From contig CAYMFD010000111.1 of the NCBI GenBank assembly GCA_964389475.1, forward strand, positions 1-11,922: a stretch of 11,922 bases of DNA, given 5' to 3'. The notes under the pieces were generated by a model, which was not told the origin of the DNA, ran no database searches, and worked only from the letters and a program-made list of their open reading frames with translations. Position numbers and translations under genes: made by a program. The DNA is from CAYMFD01 sp964389475. Its GTDB lineage: Bacteria; Bacteroidota; Bacteroidia; Chitinophagales; Saprospiraceae. This document shows positions 8,501-11,922 of this stretch, one piece after another. Position 1 is the stretch's first letter. The number at the start of each line of letters is the position of its first letter.

Positions 8501-8723
8501 TACGGGTAGGGTGGTGCTGACGATGGATGTCAAGGATGGCGTCGATGTCCGCATCGTAGTGACGGATATACTAGGCCAGACCGTACTTGAGCAGCGAGAG
8601 CGACTCACTACAGGCCATGCTAACATAAGCATAGACCTCAGTAGTCAGGTACAGGGCCAGTATACGGTGAGTATACACACAGCCTCAGGTGTGACCAGCG
8701 AGCAGGTGATTAAGCTTAATTAA
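5532..8723 (+). CDS. Secreted thermolysin-family (M4) zinc metalloprotease with beta-propeller region and T9SS sorting domain
   Basis: A 1,063-residue extracellular endopeptidase precursor. A Sec signal peptide (about 1-20, MKKYILLIAAISSSVALCGQ) is followed by an FTP/PepSY-type propeptide (about 50-263; YRMQHMYKGVHVYG is typical FTP) that should fold and inhibit the enzyme until processed. Next is a Cys/His-rich linker (267-285). The catalytic domain spans about 310-645: zinc ligands H464 and H468 in HEMSH, with E465 as catalytic Glu; third ligand E488 in SLNESFADIFG, 24 residues after H464 as in thermolysin; the catalytic His is H570 in GGVHINSGIPNH. Residues about 665-960 hold at least five PD40/TolB-like segments (for example PSVTDNGNTIMYVG and PSYSPNDERLVHDA), which suggests a beta-propeller. 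The end (983-1063) is a T9SS type A sorting domain, starting VSLTPNPTTGRVVLT and ending in a basic-hydrophobic strand, for export across the outer membrane. The gene starts one base after the lipoprotein stop and ends in a 4-nt overlap with convergent rsmI. Confidence 0.95.
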   Translation: MKKYILLIAAISSSVALCGQQIKPHIGDPQAVEYKDWKFNLPAGYQDGITAPKSRQAVQLQSIDLKTAKFSKSLGLDVIERYGDRVTMVKPNANYKPPSSKSFVDHINVYLKTASPLLEIKDADQAFEMINSSRDDRGSYHYRMQHMYKGVHVYGSEVMLHSNDGTQIDVMNGRYYDHPESLDVNPSIDLPTSQAALVDAVGILEVEDDPLGLFDFDKITSELVIYPIDGGFKLVYHHVIVPEVGQRWEYFVDANDGVVIDKYLSVCKLHNHELSDHTAKCNHNHLDTDEVEVDMPRARQSLTPPPDGPIAVPGQDLFNRTVNVQSYEVNDVRFMIDASKVNIFNGAQSDMPDAPVGAIWTIDGNNRPFADREWSHVFTQGNWSDKRAEVSAHVNGSEAFDYFEEKFGRRSINGMGGNIVSLVNILDEDGNGLDNAFWDGQFMYYGGGRDVFLPLARGLDVAAHEMSHGVIQNTANLVYRDQSGSLNESFADIFGAMVDRDDWQIGEDVIRPDVVSPNLYPLGALRSMEDPNNGVNDANITYSSVGKGWQPKHMNEFFDDVQNLNQGGVHINSGIPNHAYYLFAEAVGKDVAEQVYYRALTQYLTRSSEFVDARAAVLLAAEVEGQAVVDAAASAWAAVGIGGSSNPSSGPSICEDLETNPGQALVLLTNSDQTRLDLFAEDGTWLTQQANLADVAPLSKPSVTDNGNTIMYVGTDNRIHLITFDWSAGTFQNSIFQNDQVWRNVVISRDGRLIAATTTAQDNRVIIYDAVSDSQQNFFLFNPTFTQGVDAGDVNYSDAMEFDHSGQTLVYDAFNTLQGTSGTIEYWDIGLIDVWDRSIDNFGSGDIQKLFTGLSEGESVGNPTFSKNSDCVIAFDYINVSSGQPLYSLWAVNIEEQEVGILYENLVLSWPSYSPNDERLVHDASIFGDADLGILNLRPSKIETVPNTEDIFVQGGRLGTFFANGERSLVSSLSEVTEIENNVSLTPNPTTGRVVLTMDVKDGVDVRIVVTDILGQTVLEQRERLTTGHANISIDLSSQVQGQYTVSIHTASGVTSEQVIKLN

Positions 8724-9385
8724 GCGCCAGCGACGACAATTACAATTTCTCCCTTGACACTAGAGCGACTACTGTAGTCGTCTAGCAGTTCGGCAAGTGG
8801 TGCAGTAGTAACCTCTTCGTACATCTTGCTGATCTCTCTAGCGACACAGGCTACGCGGTCAGCTCCGCAGTGGTCTATGAGCTGCTGTAGGCACTTGACT
8901 AGGCGGTAGGGTGACTCATATAGTACGAAGGTATGTGGCAGATCAGCTAGATATTGTAGCCGTGTCTGACGACCCTTCTTTTGTGGTAAGAAGCCTTCCA
9001 TATGAAAACGATCGCAGGGTAGTCCACTAGCTACCAGAGCTGGTATCATGGCCGTTGCCCCTGGTAGACATACGATCTTGATGCCTGCCTCTACGCAGGC
9101 TCTGGATAGTAAGAATCCTGGGTCTGAGATGGCTGGCGTACCAGCGTCAGAGACCAGTGCTATCGTTTTGCCGCTCTGCAGGTCTTCTACTACACCAGTG
9201 ACAGCACGATGCTCATTGTGGGCATGGTGCGACCGCACGGCGGTAGTGATATCGTAGTGCTGTAGTAGACGCTTGGTCATTCGAGTATCCTCGGCTAGGA
9301 TGAGGTCTACCTCTTTAAGCACTTCTAGAGCTCTGAGGGTAATGTCCTTGAGGTTGCCGATAGGTGTGGGTACGATGTAGAGCAT
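8720..9385 (-). CDS. rsmI: 16S rRNA (cytidine-1402-2'-O) methyltransferase RsmI
   Basis: RsmI uses S-adenosylmethionine to 2'-O-methylate C1402 of 16S rRNA in the decoding centre. The 221-residue protein shows the tetrapyrrole-methylase-fold landmarks in order: PTPIGNL (6-12), EDTR (32-35), SDAGTPAISDPG (79-90), PGATA (108-112), YESP (156-159), REISKMYEE (183-191) and KGEIVIVV (211-218). It is shorter than E. coli RsmI (286) because it stops right after the second domain, as many Bacteroidota versions do. The start is fixed: its ATG follows the nadE TAA with no gap, so translation is probably coupled and both genes share the nadE promoter. Its stop codon overlaps the stop of the convergent protease gene (shared TTAA, 8720-8723). 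No terminator hairpin was seen at the junction. Confidence 0.96.
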   Translation of the reverse strand: MLYIVPTPIGNLKDITLRALEVLKEVDLILAEDTRMTKRLLQHYDITTAVRSHHAHNEHRAVTGVVEDLQSGKTIALVSDAGTPAISDPGFLLSRACVEAGIKIVCLPGATAMIPALVASGLPCDRFHMEGFLPQKKGRQTRLQYLADLPHTFVLYESPYRLVKCLQQLIDHCGADRVACVAREISKMYEEVTTAPLAELLDDYSSRSSVKGEIVIVVAGA

Positions 9386-11023
9386 TTACGATAGGTATTT
9401 GGCGACGATAGGTAGGCGCCTTCCCATACCGAATGCCTTGGTAGATACCCGTAGCGTGGGTGCTGTCTGGTAACGCTTAAACTCATTTATATTGACCAGT
9501 CGTAGGATACGCCGTACGAGCTTTTCGTCGTAGCCAGCATCAATGATATCCTGAGGATCAGTGGTCTCCTCTATGTACATATGCAGTATCTGATCGAGTA
9601 CGTCGTAGTCAGGTAGGCTGTCACTGTCTTTTTGGTTGGGTCGCAATTCTGCTGACGGTGGCTTGGTAATGGTGTTGACGGGTATAACCTCTTTATCCTT
9701 GTTGATGTATTCGGCGAGTTTATATACATCCGTTTTGTATACATCTGCGATTACGGACAAGCCACCACACAGGTCACCATACAGCGTGCCGTAGCCCACG
9801 GCCATCTCACTCTTGTTGGACGTATTGAGGAGGATATGACCAAACTTATTGCTCAGCGCCATATTGAGGATACCACGAGAACGAGCCTGTAGATTCTCTT
9901 CAGTCACATTAAAGGGGAGGTCGCCGAAGATCGGTGATAGCTCCTTCATAAAGGCATCGTAGATACCCTTGATGGGAATGATATCGTAGGTCATGCCTAG
10001 GTTGATCGCTAGTTGCTCTGCATCACCGACGCTGTGGTCTGAGCTAAACTGGCTAGGCATCAGTAGGCCGTGTACGTTTTCACCGCCTAGAGCTCGAGCA
10101 GCTAGGGCAGCTGTTACGGCACTGTCGATGCCGCCTGAGAGCCCCAGTATAGCCTTGGTAAATCCCAGTTTGCCGAAGTAGTCTTTGATCCCGAGGACGA
10201 TGGCATCGTGTATAAGCGCCACTTTGTCTCGATCGTTGGTCTGTTGCTGTCCTCCTGACAATACGGTATCTAGGTCGTAGGTACGCATAGTCTCCTCGAA
10301 GTAGGGCATCTCGTCATAGACATGACCATCAGGCGACATCACTACAGATCCACCATCGAATATGATCTCCGTCTGGGCACCTACATGATTGACATAAAAC
10401 ATCGCTTTGCCATACTTCGACACGTTAGCCTCGAGTATGTGCTGTCGGCTGTCCGCCTGGCTAGCGCTAAACGGTGAGGCACTGACATTGATCACAAAAT
10501 CAGGATTGTGCGGCATCATCTCGTCTAGTGGGCAGACCTTGTAGAGCGGGTTTTCGTTACCCACATTCCAGATATCTTCACAGACGGTCAGCGCTATCTT
10601 CTTGCCTTTGTATGTTACTACATCGAAGTGGTGAGCCGGTTCAAAGTATCGGTATTCGTCGAAGATATCATAGGTAGGCAAGAGGGTCTTGTGGTGGATA
10701 TGTATAACCTTTTGGTCTGCCAAAAAATAAGCAGAGTTAAATAAGTCCTTGCCCTCCACGACAGGATTGTGTGATGGACTACCTACTACGATAGCGATAC
10801 CATCTGCCGCTTTTCTTAATTGGTCGACACTATGCTCAGCCCTCACAATAAAGTCATCGAAGTCTAGGAAGTCTCTAGGCGGATAACCACAAGTAGCTAA
10901 TTCTCCGAAACAAACGATATCTGCACCCTCCTCCTTAGCTGTAGCTACGTAGTCCAGCATCTTCCGTGTATTGGCCTCGAAGTTGCCGATGTGGTAGTTT
11001 AGTTGCGCAATTGCGACCTTCAT
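9386..11023 (-). CDS. nadE: Glutamine-dependent NAD+ synthetase
   Basis: This enzyme makes NAD+ from deamido-NAD+, ATP and ammonia, the last step of both de novo and salvage routes. The two-domain form takes ammonia from glutamine. With the start chosen here it has 545 residues. The N-terminal nitrilase-type glutaminase carries the triad E41 (FGELATCGYPP), K112 (HHKTLLPTYDIFDE) and C148 (LTVCEDIW). The C-terminal synthetase has the PP-loop SGGIDS (296-301), then SNKSEMAVGYGTLYGD and the loop KPPSAELRPNQKDSDSLPDY, all as in functional enzymes. An in-frame ATG at 11077 would add 18 hydrophobic residues. I reject it because MKVAIAQLNYHIGNFEAN is the normal family N-terminus and the likely promoter (11045-11052) lies between the two ATGs. 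It forms an operon with rsmI downstream, the stop touching the next ATG. Confidence 0.97.
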   Translation of the reverse strand: MKVAIAQLNYHIGNFEANTRKMLDYVATAKEEGADIVCFGELATCGYPPRDFLDFDDFIVRAEHSVDQLRKAADGIAIVVGSPSHNPVVEGKDLFNSAYFLADQKVIHIHHKTLLPTYDIFDEYRYFEPAHHFDVVTYKGKKIALTVCEDIWNVGNENPLYKVCPLDEMMPHNPDFVINVSASPFSASQADSRQHILEANVSKYGKAMFYVNHVGAQTEIIFDGGSVVMSPDGHVYDEMPYFEETMRTYDLDTVLSGGQQQTNDRDKVALIHDAIVLGIKDYFGKLGFTKAILGLSGGIDSAVTAALAARALGGENVHGLLMPSQFSSDHSVGDAEQLAINLGMTYDIIPIKGIYDAFMKELSPIFGDLPFNVTEENLQARSRGILNMALSNKFGHILLNTSNKSEMAVGYGTLYGDLCGGLSVIADVYKTDVYKLAEYINKDKEVIPVNTITKPPSAELRPNQKDSDSLPDYDVLDQILHMYIEETTDPQDIIDAGYDEKLVRRILRLVNINEFKRYQTAPTLRVSTKAFGMGRRLPIVAKYLS

Positions 11024-11044
11024 ATAACTTGCTTTTCTGCTGAC

Positions 11045-11052
11045 CAAAAGTA
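11045..11052 (-). promoter_or_regulatory. Candidate nadE-rsmI promoter (-7 element)
   Basis: CAAAAGTA on the plus strand reads TACTTTTG on the minus strand, a full TAnnTTTG match. The start site would fall about 11037-11039, leaving a leader of about 15 nt before the ATG at 11023. The -33 position has no clean TTG (it reads TGG nearby). The location excludes the longer nadE start at 11077. Confidence 0.6.
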
Positions 11053-11146
11053 CGGTGAATATGGCCACACTCACCATATACTTCTGATCCTCTTACTGAG
11101 TAGCACTAGCGTTACACGTTATGGCATTGTCACAAACCATAAATAA

Positions 11147-11178
11147 TTGCTAAACCAAGTCATTTGTCAATATCTTTA
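11147..11178 (+). promoter_or_regulatory. Candidate promoter of the CAP-domain gene
   Basis: TTG (11147-11149), then 21 nt, then TATCTTTA (11171-11178), the same spacing as the rplY promoter and one mismatch from TAnnTTTG. The leader to the ATG at 11226 would be about 40 nt and AT-rich, with no Shine-Dalgarno. Together with the nadE element it makes 11024-11225 a divergent promoter region. Confidence 0.6.
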
Positions 11179-11225
11179 TTTGGTACTACGTTGTTATCAC
11201 TATACTTATAATCTATCATCACCCA

Positions 11226-11714
11226 ATGACTATTACTGCGATCATACTTAGCATTTTGTCACTACTAGCGGTCACGCCGTACGGTATGGGTGATGCGGAG
11301 CAGTCACAGATACTGTCACAGGTTAATGCCGTCAGAGCTCACGGTTGTTACTGTGGTGATGAGTTTATGCAGCCTGTGGGTGAGGTCGAGTGGAATGATA
11401 AGCTGTACGAGTCGGCTTTACATCATGCGAGGCAGATGGATCGCTACGATTACTTCGGACACTATGGTCCTAGAGGAGAGGACATAGGTCAGCGTCTAGA
11501 TGCTGTCGACTACTTGTGGGAGGTTGCTGGTGAGAACCTAGGCGAGGGACAGAAATCGTTCGAAGAGGTGCTTCGTGATTGGATAGACAGTGAGAGCCAC
11601 TGCCGCATGCTCATGAATCCTCGCGTCAAAGAGATGGCCGTCGCCAAGTATAGCAAGTACTGGGTACAGCACTGGGGCAAGCAATTGCCACCCGGCGCAG
11701 TACCACATGAGTAG
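11226..11714 (+). CDS. Secreted CAP-domain (SCP/PR-1/YkwD-like) protein
   Basis: A 162-residue protein: hydrophobic N-terminus (about 1-20) acting as a signal peptide, then a single bacterial CAP domain. Family features are an N-terminal helix with VNAVR (33-37), the WNDKLYESALHHARQM helix (56-71), FGHYGPRGEDIGQRL (77-91), AGENLGEG (101-108), VLRDWIDSESHCRMLMNP (115-132) and the closing strand YWVQHWG. H79, E103 and H125 fit the conserved cavity His/Glu/His residues. The length is close to a minimal CAP domain. The n-region has no Lys or Arg, which is unusual for a Sec signal. Two cysteines, C41 and C43, form a CxC, and C126 is a third; a disulfide is possible. The biochemical role of bacterial CAP proteins is mostly unknown. 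It is monocistronic here. A weak stem GACGT/ACGTC (11714-11718, 11734-11738) followed by GGGTTTT may be its terminator. Confidence 0.9.
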   Translation: MTITAIILSILSLLAVTPYGMGDAEQSQILSQVNAVRAHGCYCGDEFMQPVGEVEWNDKLYESALHHARQMDRYDYFGHYGPRGEDIGQRLDAVDYLWEVAGENLGEGQKSFEEVLRDWIDSESHCRMLMNPRVKEMAVAKYSKYWVQHWGKQLPPGAVPHE

Positions 11715-11922
11715 ACGTTACTTATAGGTCCTTACGTCGGGTTTTCGTATTTGCGCCTTCCCCTACTCCCGCCAGAGATTTCGATGCCACTGCGTTGCAC
11801 TCAATCACCTTAGCATGATTTAAGCCTTTCCGCTTTTGACTTTAAGCTTTGAGCTAACTGGCTTTACCGCACCTCAAAGGCGAAGGAGCCCTCCTGTCGA
11901 AATAAAATTTTAAGGCTCTCCA
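11715..11922. other. Non-coding block with several inverted repeats, cut by the window edge
   Basis: No frame on either strand is open for a useful length. The texture differs from the rest: C/T-rich on the plus strand, without the CTAG tetranucleotide common elsewhere. Competing stems are visible: CTTTGAG (11847-11853) with CTCAAAG (11873-11879), and GCCTTT (11824-11829) with AAAGGC (11876-11881). There is also GGAG/CTCC close together near 11886, and GAGCC against GGCTC near the right edge. It could be a dispersed non-coding repeat, the end of a mobile element or a structured RNA. Nothing in the window decides between these. Confidence 0.4.

Noticed and set aside
6473..8632. Several minus-strand frames of 62-121 codons inside the protease gene
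   Set aside because: They are antisense shadows of a clearly coding gene, with no motifs or start context.
11024..11077. 18-residue N-terminal extension of NadE from an upstream ATG
   Set aside because: The NadE family begins at MKVAIAQLN, and the likely -7 element at 11045-11052 puts the transcript start downstream of that ATG.
1..11922. CRISPR array, tRNA, rRNA, transposase or integrase
   Set aside because: No regularly spaced direct repeats, no tRNA cloverleaf and no transposase or recombinase motifs were seen. The edge block at 11715-11922 is the only place a mobile element could begin.

Overview
The window reads as ordinary chromosomal DNA from a member of the phylum Bacteroidota; Saprospiria/Lewinella-like is a guess at class level. 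Four things support this. A secreted protease ends in a type IX secretion (T9SS) C-terminal sorting domain. SecA is about 1,100 residues with the enlarged form usual in this phylum. Promoter-like sites match the Bacteroidota consensus (TTG, about 21 nt, then TAnnTTTG). Start codons lack Shine-Dalgarno sequences.

Layout: (1) Positions 1-488, minus strand: the 5' part of a membrane-anchored protein of unknown function that runs off the window. (2) 489-787: intergenic, holding a good promoter for rplY. (3) 788-1408: rplY, the bL25/Ctc ribosomal protein, closed by a very strong intrinsic terminator at 1434-1472. (4) 1473-1642: secA leader with a perfect -7 element and a GC-rich hairpin. (5) 1643-4972: full-length secA with intact ATPase motifs and a C-terminal zinc-binding tail. 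(6) 4973-5065: short spacer with two inverted repeats and a -7-like element almost touching the next start codon. (7) 5066-5530 and 5532-8723: a bicistron with a 1-nt gap, encoding a small lipoprotein and a very large thermolysin-family (M4) metalloprotease with propeptide, beta-propeller-like region and T9SS sorting domain. (8) 8720-11023, minus strand: nadE then rsmI, stop codon abutting start codon, converging on the protease gene with a 4-nt overlap. (9) 11024-11225: divergent intergenic region with a promoter for each side. (10) 11226-11714: a small secreted CAP-domain protein. (11) 11715-11922: a non-coding, structure-prone block of different texture that runs off the right edge.

How the genes fit together: rplY, secA, nadE and rsmI are housekeeping genes for ribosome, protein export, NAD synthesis and 16S rRNA methylation. 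The envelope genes are the lipoprotein/M4 protease pair and the CAP protein. SecA would move both across the inner membrane, and T9SS would then carry the protease out. The most interesting candidate system is the lipoprotein/protease pair. The lipoprotein resembles, from memory and without a search, the emfourin type of M4-protease inhibitor, so it may be a surface-anchored inhibitor made together with its protease. That is an inference, not an established assignment.
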